Position numbers and translations under genes: made by a program
NCBI GenBank assembly: GCA_913054115.1
Contig: CAJXIS010000006.1
Span: 1-16,940, forward strand
Length of the DNA stretch: 16,940 nt
Origin: an uncultured Acidimicrobiaceae bacterium
GTDB lineage: Bacteria; Actinomycetota; Acidimicrobiia; Acidimicrobiales; MedAcidi-G1
Reading direction: 5' to 3'
In this document: piece after piece, positions 6,924 through 13,561 of the stretch
Layout of the letters: each line of letters opens with the position of its first letter
Numbering within the stretch: the stretch's first letter is position 1
Notes under the pieces: generated by a model
What the model saw: only the letters and a program-made list of their open reading frames with translations
Told to the model about the DNA's origin: nothing
Database searches by the model: none

Positions 6924-6955
6924 TCGGGCCGGTTTCCTGTCGTTGAGGAGTCCGG

Positions 6956-8173
6956 CTACGACAGGGACGCATCCGGGGGGTGGCCGGTGATGCGTTCGCT
7001 GAGGCGGCGGCCGCTCTCCTTGAGGCGGCGGTCCCTCGTGACGAGGCCCCGGGGGGCGTCGAAGCCGCGGGTCCACTCGTAGCCGTCGATCAGCGAGTCG
7101 TGGAAGAGACCGGTCACGGGAACGCCGTCGGCGACCGCTGACTCGACCTGGTCGACGGTGGCGGTGAGGAGTTCGTCGCGCCAGTCGTCGTCGCTGGTGC
7201 CGACACCTGTGGCGGCGACCACGAGGTCATGGTCGGGCAGTGCCTCATGGACACGGCGCAGCACCACGCCCAGTTCCTCGGGCACCGGGCAGAAGCCGCT
7301 GCCATCGGTGCGGCCGTCGTCCGGGTACGGGTGGAAGTCGCCGTGGCGGTCGATGCCCACCGGGTGGTCGGCCACGACGCCGACCAGGTCCACGACACCC
7401 TGCAGGTCGGGTCGGTCGACGGTCGCCTTCCAGGGGAGGCTGAACTCGCCGTCGCCGAGCGCCCGCAGCCACGTGTCCCAGAGCACCGACTCCCACAGGC
7501 GGGCCTCCTTGCGGGCCTCGGCATCGACCGGCACCACGCTCGGCATCCCGAACACCGCCATGACCGGCTGGCGGCCCGACGACAGCAGGCGCCAGGCGTC
7601 GAAGGCCGCCTCGACGACGCCCTCGACCACCTCCCGCGCCCGCTCCGGGTCACGCCTCCCGGGCGGGCGGGTGCCGAGCAGGAAACCCCGCAGCGCCCAA
7701 CCGATCGGGTCCTCGATGGGCGCCCAGCCGGCGGCCAGGTCGTCGAACTGCTCGGCGGTGCGGTCCACGTGCCGGGACCAGAAGCGGGTTCGGGACGAGG
7801 CGTCCCGGAAGCCCCGCTCGTCCTCGGCGAACCAGCCGGGCAGCGACGTGTGGTGCAGCGTGACCCATGGGCGGAGGCCGGCCTCGACTGCGGCGCCCAG
7901 AACCTCGCGGTAGTGGTCGACGACACCCGAGTCGACGACCCCTGGGCGCGGCTCGATCCTGGCCCACTCGACCGTGATCCGGATGTCGGTCAGCCCGATC
8001 CGGGCCGCCAGTTCCAGGTCGTCGGCGTAGTCGCTGGTGAACCCGCCGCCGGCGCCGGAGCGGGGGGCCAGGCCGTCGCGTTCCCAGGTGGACCAGTCGG
8101 CGGTGGGGGCCACGCCGTCGGCCGAGACCGACGAGGAGGTGGCGCCCCAGCGGAAGTCCTCGGGCAGGGGCAT
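6956..8173 (-). CDS. Glycoside hydrolase family 1 homologue with altered active site
   Basis: The protein has 405 residues (canonical GH1 enzymes are about 440-480). GH1 landmarks in order: PEDFRWGATSSSVSADG (4-20), YADDLELAARIGLTDIRITVEWARIEP split over 49-75, HHTSLPGWF (107-115), LRGFLLGTRPPG (161-172), and the C-terminal GLFHDSLIDGYEWTRGFDAP (355-374) and GLVTRDRRLKESGR. The usual Asn-Glu-Pro acid/base motif is Glu154-Asp155-Pro156, and the nucleophile motif (Thr-Glu-Asn-Gly) reads AATG at 320-323, with Ala321 in place of the nucleophile. The Trp of HWS is Asp359. It is thus likely inactive as a retaining beta-glucosidase. The start at 8173 is 14 bases after the MaoC stop, so the two are co-transcribed; the ribosome-binding site (GGCGGCAA) is weak. 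No signal peptide is seen. Confidence 0.85.
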   Translation of the reverse strand: MPLPEDFRWGATSSSVSADGVAPTADWSTWERDGLAPRSGAGGGFTSDYADDLELAARIGLTDIRITVEWARIEPRPGVVDSGVVDHYREVLGAAVEAGLRPWVTLHHTSLPGWFAEDERGFRDASSRTRFWSRHVDRTAEQFDDLAAGWAPIEDPIGWALRGFLLGTRPPGRRDPERAREVVEGVVEAAFDAWRLLSSGRQPVMAVFGMPSVVPVDAEARKEARLWESVLWDTWLRALGDGEFSLPWKATVDRPDLQGVVDLVGVVADHPVGIDRHGDFHPYPDDGRTDGSGFCPVPEELGVVLRRVHEALPDHDLVVAATGVGTSDDDWRDELLTATVDQVESAVADGVPVTGLFHDSLIDGYEWTRGFDAPRGLVTRDRRLKESGRRLSERITGHPPDASLS

Positions 8174-8187
8174 GGTTGCCGCCGGAA

Positions 8188-9038
8188 TCAGTTTCTGGTG
8201 AGCACGCCGCCGTCGAACACCACGCGGTCGTCGGTCGCCCGGGTCTGGAACAGGACCTCGCCGTTTTCGCCACCGGTCTCCCAGAGGTGCACAGCGAGGG
8301 TCTCGCCGGGCATCACCGGCGACTTGAACCGGCCGCCCATGCTGGCGAACCTGGCGGGATCCGAGTCGCAGGCGGCGTGCAGCAGCGCCCGGCCGATGAA
8401 CCCGTAGGTGCACAGGCCGTGGAGGATCGGCATGTCGAAGCCGGCGCCGGCGGCGAACGTCGGGTCGGAGTGCAGCGGGTTGCGGTCGCCGTTGAGCCGG
8501 TAGAGCAGCGCCTGGTCGGTGCGGGTGGTGTATGAGACCACCTGGTCGGCGTCACGGTCGGGAAGCTCCCAGGTGTTGGCCGGGCCGCGGTCGCCGCCCC
8601 AACCGCCCTCTCCGCCGATGAACAGTCCGGCCCTGGTGCTCCACATCGGGTTGCCGTCGGCGTCGGCGACATCGGTCTCGAGGTAGACGAGCGCCGCCTT
8701 GCCCTTGTCGTAGATCTCGGCGACCTTGCCGGTGGACACGGCGGTGCCTGCGGTGGGGAGCGGCTGGTGCAGCGTGATGCGCTGCTCGGCGTGCAGCAGG
8801 AACATGGGGTTGAAGTCGCCGAAGCCCGGGGTGCGGCCACCGCCCATCGTCACGACCTGGGTCGGCAGGGACGTCTGCGTGACGCCGTCGCTGTTCTCGG
8901 TCGTGAACTCGAGTTCGAAGCCGGTCGGGTCGGAGGCGCCGGCGCCCACGCCGAGGCGTAGAGCAGGCTGTCCTTCGAGGTCCAGGAGAACTCGCTGGGC
9001 TCTCCGACGGATCCGACGGCATCGGGGTTGATCGGCAT
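8188..9038 (-). pseudogene. MaoC-type (R)-enoyl-CoA hydratase with a one-base frameshift
   Basis: The start at 9038 is supported by CAGGAG 6 bases upstream and gives MPINPDAVGSVGEPSEFSWT through SKDSLLYA, the normal MaoC double-hotdog N-terminus. The frame then breaks: the family continues as LLYALGVGAG, and this is restored if one C (one G on the plus strand at 8955-8956) is added back. The remaining frame is intact to the stop at 8188. The hydratase-2 motif is complete at YRLNGDRNPLHSDP (about 180-193 of the restored 283 residues), with catalytic Asp185 and His190, followed by GFDMPILHGLCTYG. The enzyme adds water to trans-2-enoyl-CoA. The loss of one base in a short C run may be a real mutation or a sequencing error; everything else looks under selection. 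It leads the operon with the GH1-like gene and is divergent from the phosphotransferase gene. Confidence 0.85.
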
Positions 9039-9074
9039 GTGGGCTCCTGGATCGGGGTATTGGCGTGTCCGGGG

Positions 9075-9080
9075 ACGCTA
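9075..9080 (-). promoter_or_regulatory. Candidate -10 box for the MaoC-GH1 operon
   Basis: TAGCGT on the minus strand lies 36 bases before the MaoC start, predicting a leader of about 30 bases that holds the AGGAG site. It faces the divergent phosphotransferase promoter across about 50 bases. Confidence 0.4.
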
Positions 9081-9130
9081 TGGGGCGCCGGTTCACGAAG
9101 GCCAACCGGGACCACGTGCCCGGCCCTCGC

Positions 9131-9136
9131 TACGGT
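9131..9136 (+). promoter_or_regulatory. -10 box, leaderless promoter of the phosphotransferase gene
   Basis: TACGGT ends 7 bases before GTG 9144 and there is no ribosome-binding site between them, so the mRNA probably begins at the start codon. Confidence 0.6.
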
Positions 9137-9143
9137 GCGCGTC

Positions 9144-10184
9144 GTGAGCCAATCCGAAGGCACCACCGATCCCGACGATCCGTTCCCGGGGCTGCTGCGG
9201 ATCGGGCCGCTACGGACCTGGTTCGACGAGGTCGACCTGGGGAGCGGCGCCGACCTGCACTTCGAGCGCATCGCCATGGGCGAGTCCAACGAGGTGTTCG
9301 TGGCGCACCGGGGGGACGAGCGGTGGGTGCTGCGCCGTCCGGCTGCGGTGCCGCTGTCGGTCGACGGCGCCAACCGGATCATGGAGCGTGAGTTCCGGTT
9401 CCAGCGGGCGCTGGCGGGCACCGACGTGCCGCACGCCGAACCGCTTGCGCTGTGCACCGACACGGGGGTCACGGGGGCCGTCTTCTACGTCATGGAGTTC
9501 GTCGATGGGCTCATCGCCCACGAGCCGATTCCCGAAGATCTGGGTGGGCCGGCGGCATCCCAGCGGATCGCCGAGGAGATGCTCGACGCCCTCGGGGCCC
9601 TGGCGGCCGTCGACCACGAGGAGGCCGGCATCGCAGACCTGGGGCATCCCGAGGGGTTCCTCGAGCGCCAGGTCGACCGCTGGCGGGGGCAACTCGAGTC
9701 CTATCAGCAGCGGGAACTGCCCGGGGTCGACGAGGTCACCGACTGGTTGGCTGCCAACCGGCCGTCGACCACGGTCCCGGGGGTCATGCACGGTGACTAC
9801 AACCGCCACAACATGCTGTTCAGCCGGCTGGTCGGGCACGACGCCCCGACCCGGTTGCTGGCGGTGCTCGACTGGGAAAACGCCACCGTCGGCGACCCGC
9901 TCATGGATCTGGGCTACCTGTTGGCCGGTTGGTCCGACGACGACCCGGACCTGCCGACCCGCGTCGAGGCGGTGACCCGCTGGTCGGAGCGCTCCGGCCG
10001 GCAGCCCGTGGCGCTGGGGTGGTACGCCACCATGACCACGTTCAAGCTGGCCTGCATGCTCGAGGGCGTCTACGTGCGCCAGTCCGAGGACCCGACCCGC
10101 GAGGCCAGCGAGTTCATCGCCCAACTGGTCCTCGACCTGATCGCCCGGGCCCGCCGGCTGGCCGCCGAGGGCGCCGACTGGTGA
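9144..10184 (+). CDS. Aminoglycoside phosphotransferase (APH)/ACAD10-11-type kinase
   Basis: This encodes 346 residues with the APH-fold kinase signature. A nucleotide-binding lobe is seen at MGESNEVFVAH (45-55) with WVLRRP (61-66); the hinge region is YVMEFVDG (115-122); the catalytic loop is HGDYNRHN (216-223, Asp218 and Asn223); the metal-binding segment is DWENATVGDPLMDLGYLL (243-260). The pattern matches the family annotated near acyl-CoA dehydrogenases (ACAD10/11 N-terminal kinase domain), which phosphorylates hydroxyacyl-CoA, rather than true antibiotic kinases. The neighbouring MaoC hydratase supports an acyl-CoA role, but this is inference. GTG 9144 is chosen over the upstream ATG at 9039-9143 because of the leaderless promoter and because the earlier codons overlap the divergent promoter region and show no family resemblance. 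Confidence 0.85.
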   Translation: MSQSEGTTDPDDPFPGLLRIGPLRTWFDEVDLGSGADLHFERIAMGESNEVFVAHRGDERWVLRRPAAVPLSVDGANRIMEREFRFQRALAGTDVPHAEPLALCTDTGVTGAVFYVMEFVDGLIAHEPIPEDLGGPAASQRIAEEMLDALGALAAVDHEEAGIADLGHPEGFLERQVDRWRGQLESYQQRELPGVDEVTDWLAANRPSTTVPGVMHGDYNRHNMLFSRLVGHDAPTRLLAVLDWENATVGDPLMDLGYLLAGWSDDDPDLPTRVEAVTRWSERSGRQPVALGWYATMTTFKLACMLEGVYVRQSEDPTREASEFIAQLVLDLIARARRLAAEGADW

Positions 10185-10206
10185 GCGCAGGCAGCAGGAT
10201 GGGGCC

Positions 10207-10212
10207 TACGGT
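10207..10212 (+). promoter_or_regulatory. -10 box, leaderless promoter of the VWA gene
   Basis: TACGGT ends 6 bases before ATG 10219, with no ribosome-binding site in the gap. It lies 22 bases after the phosphotransferase stop, so the VWA gene may also be reached by read-through. Confidence 0.6.
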
Positions 10213-10218
10213 CGTGCC

Positions 10219-12264
10219 ATGCAGTCGAGAGGCGAGCGAGTGAGTGGCAGACGGGTGAGGGGAAGGCGGCGGCGCCGGGAGTCGAGGCGCTTCACCTACT
10301 CGCGTTGGGACGGCACCCAGACCGGTCCGGACCTCGACGCCGACGCCCTCCTCCAGGCCATGGGCGACGAGCTGATCGAGCACGGGGACCCCAATGCGGC
10401 ACTGCGCCGCATCCTCCACAGCGGTCTCGAGATTGACGGCGAGCGGCTCCAGGGCCTGCGGGAGATGCTCGAGCGGTTGCGCCAGCAGCGCCGGGAAACT
10501 CTCGAACAGCACGACCTGGGTGGCGTCTACGACGAGATCCGCGACGCGCTCGGCGAGGTCATGGAGACCGAGCGCGCTTCGCTCGACGCGCTTGAAGCCG
10601 GCAAGGACGGGGGCGACGAGGTCATCGCCGAGTCGGCACAGCGCCGTCGCGAGCAACTCGACCTGGTCGAGCACGAGAACCTGGCCGGCCAGGTCCGCGG
10701 CCTGCAGGACTACGACTTCACCTCGGCCGAGGCCGCCGACCGCTTCGAGGAGCTCCTCGAGGAACTTCGCCGGCAGTTGATGCAGCAGGCGGTGGACCAG
10801 ATGGCGGGCGCCATGGCTGACCTCTCGCCCGAGGACATCGCCCGCATGAAGGACATGCTTGCCGAGTTGAACCAGATGCTCGAGCAGCGCTCGGCCGGCG
10901 AGGTCCCCGACTTCGACGGGTTCATGGAGCGCTACGGCGACTTCTTCCCCGAGAACCCGCAGACCCTCGATGAGCTGCTCGAGGTCATGGCCCAGCGGAT
11001 GGCGGCGATGCAGCAGATGCTCAACTCCATGACGCCCGAGCAGCGGGCCCAGATCCAGGAGCTGTCCGAGCAGCTGCTCGGGGACATGGACCTGCAGTGG
11101 CAGATGGACCAGTTGGGCGGCCACCTGCGCGAGCTGTTCCCGCAGATGGGCTGGGAGCAGTCACGCGACTTCACCGGTCAGGAACCGGTCGGCATGGGCG
11201 AGGCCATGGAGTTGTTCGAGGAGTTGGCCGATCTGGACCAGTTGGAGCAGATGCTGCGGGGGGCGTCGAGCCCGGGTGCCCTCGCTGAGATCGACATTGA
11301 CCGGGTGCGCGACCTGTTGGGTGACGCATCGGCCGAGAGCCTCGAACGGCTGTCCGAACTGGCCCGGATGCTCGAGGAGGCGGGCCTCGTCGACAACCAC
11401 GAGGGCCAGTTGAGCCTGACGCCCCGGGCCATCCGCCGACTCGGCCAGAATGCCCTCGGTGACCTCTACCGTCGGCTCCTGCGCGACCGTGCGGGCCGAC
11501 ACGACCTGGAACGGTCCGGGGTCGGCCACGAGCGCGAGTACACGACCAAGCCGTACGAGTTCGGTGATCCCTTCAACCTCCACATCGAGCGCACCCTGCG
11601 CAATGCGGTCACCCGTGGGGGCGTCGGCACGCCGGTGCAGCTCACGCCCGAGGACTTCGAGGTCGAGCGCACCGAGTCCACCGTGCAGGCCGCCACGGTC
11701 CTGATGCTGGACCTGTCGCTCTCGATGCCGATGCGCGACAACTTCGTGCCGGCCAAGAAGGTGGCCATGGCGTTGCACTCGCTCATCTCGACCCAGTTCC
11801 CCCGCGACTACCTCGGCGTGGTCACCTTCAGCGAGGTCGCCCGCGAGATCAAGCCGGAGCGCATCCCGGAGGTGTCCTGGGACTACGTCTACGGCACCAA
11901 CATGCAGCACGGCCTCGTGCTGGCCCGGCAGATGCTGGCCCGCCAGACGGGGACCCGCCAGATCATCATGGTCACCGACGGTGAGCCCACCGCCCACATC
12001 ACCGACCAGGGCTACCCGCAGTTCAACTATCCGCCGTCGCAGGAGACCGTGGACCGCACGCTCGCCGAAGTGCGGCGCTGTACCCGGGACGGAATCCGGA
12101 TCAATGTGTTCATGCTCGACGCCACCCCGTATCTGACCCGGTTCATCGAGACGGTGACCAAGATGAACGGTGGGCGGGCCTTCTTCACCACGAACCAGAA
12201 CCTCGGCGACTACGTCCTGGTCGACTTCGTGGACCAGCGCCGGATCCTGCGCACGTCGCGCTGA
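10219..12264 (+). CDS. VWA-domain protein, partner of MoxR/chelatase-like AAA+ ATPase
   Basis: This encodes 681 residues. A very basic N-terminus (RRVRGRRRRRESRR, 11-24) is followed by a long acidic, Gln/Met/Glu-rich helical region (about 40-420) likely to form coiled coils. A C-terminal VWA domain (about 490-665) has the metal-ion-dependent adhesion site: DLSLS (498-502, the DxSxS motif), Thr560 in YGTNMQHG and Asp587 in MVTDGEPT. Such proteins bind Mg2+ and act with MoxR/ChlI-type ATPases as adaptors. Its length and design match M. tuberculosis Rv0959 (672 residues), whose gene is next to the AAA+ gene Rv0958; the corresponding ATPase here is at 3200-4693. No signal peptide or membrane helix is seen, so it should be cytoplasmic. 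The ATG is chosen for its leaderless promoter spacing. Confidence 0.87.
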   Translation: MQSRGERVSGRRVRGRRRRRESRRFTYSRWDGTQTGPDLDADALLQAMGDELIEHGDPNAALRRILHSGLEIDGERLQGLREMLERLRQQRRETLEQHDLGGVYDEIRDALGEVMETERASLDALEAGKDGGDEVIAESAQRRREQLDLVEHENLAGQVRGLQDYDFTSAEAADRFEELLEELRRQLMQQAVDQMAGAMADLSPEDIARMKDMLAELNQMLEQRSAGEVPDFDGFMERYGDFFPENPQTLDELLEVMAQRMAAMQQMLNSMTPEQRAQIQELSEQLLGDMDLQWQMDQLGGHLRELFPQMGWEQSRDFTGQEPVGMGEAMELFEELADLDQLEQMLRGASSPGALAEIDIDRVRDLLGDASAESLERLSELARMLEEAGLVDNHEGQLSLTPRAIRRLGQNALGDLYRRLLRDRAGRHDLERSGVGHEREYTTKPYEFGDPFNLHIERTLRNAVTRGGVGTPVQLTPEDFEVERTESTVQAATVLMLDLSLSMPMRDNFVPAKKVAMALHSLISTQFPRDYLGVVTFSEVAREIKPERIPEVSWDYVYGTNMQHGLVLARQMLARQTGTRQIIMVTDGEPTAHITDQGYPQFNYPPSQETVDRTLAEVRRCTRDGIRINVFMLDATPYLTRFIETVTKMNGGRAFFTTNQNLGDYVLVDFVDQRRILRTSR

Positions 12265-12266
12265 CC

Positions 12267-12289
12267 GCGCCGGACCCGGCGCCGGACCC
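12267..12289. repeat. 12-bp tandem duplication after the VWA gene
   Basis: GCGCCGGACCC occurs twice in a row with a period of 12 (12267-12277 and 12279-12289), directly behind the VWA stop codon. Probably simple slippage. Confidence 0.6.
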
Positions 12290-12318
12290 TGTGTACGTCG
12301 CGTCGACCGTCAGGGGTG

Positions 12319-12371
12319 CCGAAATCCGGGATTCGGAAATCCTGTGGAAATCGGGATTTTCCTTGCTTTTT
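12319..12371 (+). terminator. Double hairpin and T-rich terminator between the VWA and whiB genes
   Basis: Two adjacent imperfect inverted repeats, CCGAAATCCGGGATTCGG (12319-12336) and GGAAATCGGGATTTTCC (12346-12362), are followed by TTGCTTTTT. GAAATC occurs three times here. The stretch is much more AT-rich than its surroundings. It most likely ends the VWA transcript; the repeats could also be operator sites for the following whiB. Confidence 0.5.
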
Positions 12372-12378
12372 GGGTCAC

Positions 12379-12394
12379 TACGGTGGTCTAATTA
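12379..12394 (+). promoter_or_regulatory. Candidate whiB promoter -10 region
   Basis: TACGGT (12379-12384) and TAATTA (12389-12394) are both possible -10 elements in an AT-rich island. The TTGCTT at 12363 could be a -35 for TCTAAT at 12387 (18-bp spacing). The leader would be about 65 bases and holds the GGGAGG site. Which box is used cannot be decided from sequence. Confidence 0.4.
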
Positions 12395-12463
12395 CATCGC
12401 TGTAACCCCCACAGGCGTTTGTCGTGCCCAGCGCGCGGCCAGACGGCCGGGAGGCTCACCAAC

Positions 12464-12739
12464 ATGGGCATCTACGCGAAACCCGATCTCGACATGTCAT
12501 GGCAGGAGTTCTCGAACTGCCTCGGCGTGGATCCGGATCTTTTCTTCCCCGAGCGGGGTGCCAGCACCCGCGAGGCCAAGGAGGTCTGTCGGGGCTGCGT
12601 GGTCCGCGAGGACTGCCTCGAGTACGCCCTCCAGAACGGCGAGAAGTTCGGCATCTGGGGCGGGATGAGCGAGCGGGAGCGCCGGCGCATCCGTCGCCAA
12701 CGGGCCCTCGCCAGGGCCGCCGCCGCAGAGTCCGCCTGA
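12464..12739 (+). CDS. WhiB-family iron-sulfur transcriptional regulator (WhiB2/WhmD-like)
   Basis: This encodes 91 residues with the four cluster-binding cysteines in the WhiB spacing: C19-X22-C42-X2-C45-X5-C51. The turn GIWGG (63-67) and a basic DNA-contact tail (SERERRRIRRQRALARAA) follow. WhiB proteins hold a 4Fe-4S cluster, respond to oxygen or nitric oxide, and usually bind the primary sigma factor to control transcription. The sequence around STREAKEVCRGC and GIWGGMSERERRRIRR is closest in style to WhiB2/WhmD, a septation regulator, but this sub-family call is by eye. ATG 12464 is preferred to the in-frame ATG at 12419 because GGGAGG ends 9 bases upstream. A decayed copy of its 3' end lies just downstream. 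Confidence 0.92.
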   Translation: MGIYAKPDLDMSWQEFSNCLGVDPDLFFPERGASTREAKEVCRGCVVREDCLEYALQNGEKFGIWGGMSERERRRIRRQRALARAAAAESA

Positions 12740-12835
12740 GGCACGCGCCTGAGTCAAGCGCCTGTGGCACGCATCCGTCGATAACGGGCCAGGGCCGCCG
12801 TCGCCGAATCCGCCTGAGGCAAGTGTCTGAGTGCG
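12687..12835. repeat. Partial tandem duplication of the whiB 3' end
   Basis: The segment 12687-12758 (last 17 or so codons of whiB plus the bases behind the stop) recurs at 12771-12835 with several substitutions and a 6-base deletion. The copies start with GCATCCGTCG and end with CGCCTGAGGCA and a following CTGAGT. The second copy has an in-frame TAA-like change and no upstream gene, so it is a non-coding relic. Confidence 0.75.
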
Positions 12836-12854
12836 CCCCGTTCACGCTTCGGGC

Positions 12855-12860
12855 TACGCT
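12855..12860 (+). promoter_or_regulatory. -10 box, leaderless promoter of tatA
   Basis: TACGCT ends exactly 6 bases before the tatA ATG at 12867, with no ribosome-binding site between them. Confidence 0.6.
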
Positions 12861-12866
12861 CTCGGC

Positions 12867-13052
12867 ATGTCACTCCTCGCATTCCTCAGCGGCAATGAAC
12901 TGACGTTGGTCATCATCCTGGCGCTCGTGGTGTTCGGCGGCAGCCAGATCCCCAAGCTGGCCCGCAACCTGGGCCGTGCCCAGAAGGAACTCCAGAAGGG
13001 CCTGGCCGAGGGCGCAGCAGAAGCCGACCGTGCCGAGGACTCCTCCGACTGA
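12867..13052 (+). CDS. tatA: Sec-independent translocase subunit TatA/E
   Basis: This encodes 61 residues with the TatA plan: a short N-terminus, one hydrophobic helix (NELTLVIILALVVF, about 11-24), the hinge FGGSQIPKL (the FGxxxxP motif), and an amphipathic helix (ARNLGRAQKELQKGL) ending in a short acidic tail. TatA oligomers form the pore through which folded proteins, often with twin-arginine signals, cross the membrane. It is shorter than many TatA proteins (80-90 residues) and could be called TatE. No tatB or tatC is nearby. ATG 12867 is chosen over the ATG at 12831 because hydrophobic coding starts there and the leaderless -10 box fits. Confidence 0.88.
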   Translation: MSLLAFLSGNELTLVIILALVVFGGSQIPKLARNLGRAQKELQKGLAEGAAEADRAEDSSD

Positions 13053-13058
13053 CCTCGG

Positions 13059-13064
13059 TACACT
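13059..13064 (+). promoter_or_regulatory. -10 box upstream of the 92-residue unknown gene
   Basis: TACACT lies 7 bases after the tatA stop and predicts a leader of about 30 bases containing AGGAG, so this gene looks leadered, unlike tatA. Confidence 0.4.
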
Positions 13065-13101
13065 CGGCGGCTCCCGTCCAACGATCCAGGAGCCACGGGC
13101 C

Positions 13102-13380
13102 ATGAGCAACATCACCGAGAACCTTCCGCCGCAGCCGCCCGTCGGCGACGTGATGGTTGTCTACCTCGGCCCCGTGGCGCCCCATTGGGACATCCGCTCG
13201 ACGTTCGGCGACCGCGTGCTGATCGAGTCCTTCCGCGACCGGATCAACGCAAGGCTCATGCTGCTCCCACCGCACGACCCCCAGTTCCGCCGCAACCGCG
13301 AGCGCATCAACCGCGATGCCGAACGCGAAAACGTCCGGATCTCCTGGGACCTCGGCTACGACGAAGAACCCAGAGGCTGA
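13102..13380 (+). CDS. Hypothetical protein, 92 residues
   Basis: I do not recognise this protein. It has a Pro-rich start (ENLPPQPPVGD), a short hydrophobic strand (VMVVYLGPVAP) with HWDIRSTFGD behind it, and a charged, Arg-rich second half (FRRNRERINRDAERENVRIS) that is probably helical. There is no membrane helix, signal peptide or cysteine. The start is supported by AGGAG 9 bases upstream (13088-13092) and by its own -10 box. Codon use is like its neighbours. A 6-bp hairpin of CCGGGC/GCCCGG (13386-13399) follows the stop. The gene runs toward the second whiB gene on the opposite strand. Confidence 0.7.
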   Translation: MSNITENLPPQPPVGDVMVVYLGPVAPHWDIRSTFGDRVLIESFRDRINARLMLLPPHDPQFRRNRERINRDAERENVRISWDLGYDEEPRG

Positions 13381-13385
13381 GGCTC

Positions 13386-13399
13386 CCGGGCCTGCCCGG
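13386..13399. terminator. Possible weak terminator hairpin in a convergent gap
   Basis: CCGGGC-CT-GCCCGG lies 5 bases after the stop of the 92-residue gene. It has only a two-base loop and no T-tract. The rest of the 181-bp gap is GC-rich with several further CCGG/GGCC-type stems. Confidence 0.3.
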
Positions 13400-13504
13400 C
13401 TGAGTACACCGGGCCCCGACGCGGCAACGGCCCCGGCACCCGGATCGGGTACCAGGACCGTTCAGGTCGGGGGCAGGGAGGGGACCGCCCCCGGCGAGTG
13501 GCCG

Positions 13505-13532
13505 GATGTGGTTGGTCAGATGTGGTTGGTCA
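13505..13532. repeat. Perfect 14-bp tandem repeat, two copies
   Basis: GATGTGGTTGGTCA occurs twice head-to-tail with no mismatch, 30 bases downstream of the second whiB stop. It is in non-coding DNA between convergent genes. Confidence 0.8.
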
Positions 13533-13561
13533 GCGATCGTTTCCGGTCGGGGAGCTGGTCA

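Noticed and set aside
6372..7076. 234-residue minus-strand ORF over the small membrane protein gene
   Set aside because: The plus frame has the G/C-biased third positions and clear membrane helices; the minus frame looks like its complement.
7229..8407. 392-residue plus-strand ORF
   Set aside because: It is a shadow of the GH1-like gene, whose frame has clear family motifs; composition is Gly/Val/Arg/Gln-rich noise.
10114..11124. 336-residue minus-strand ORF and a similar one at 11161-11997
   Set aside because: Both are antisense to the VWA gene, rich in Leu/His/Glu/Arg from complementing its codons, with no recognisable domain.
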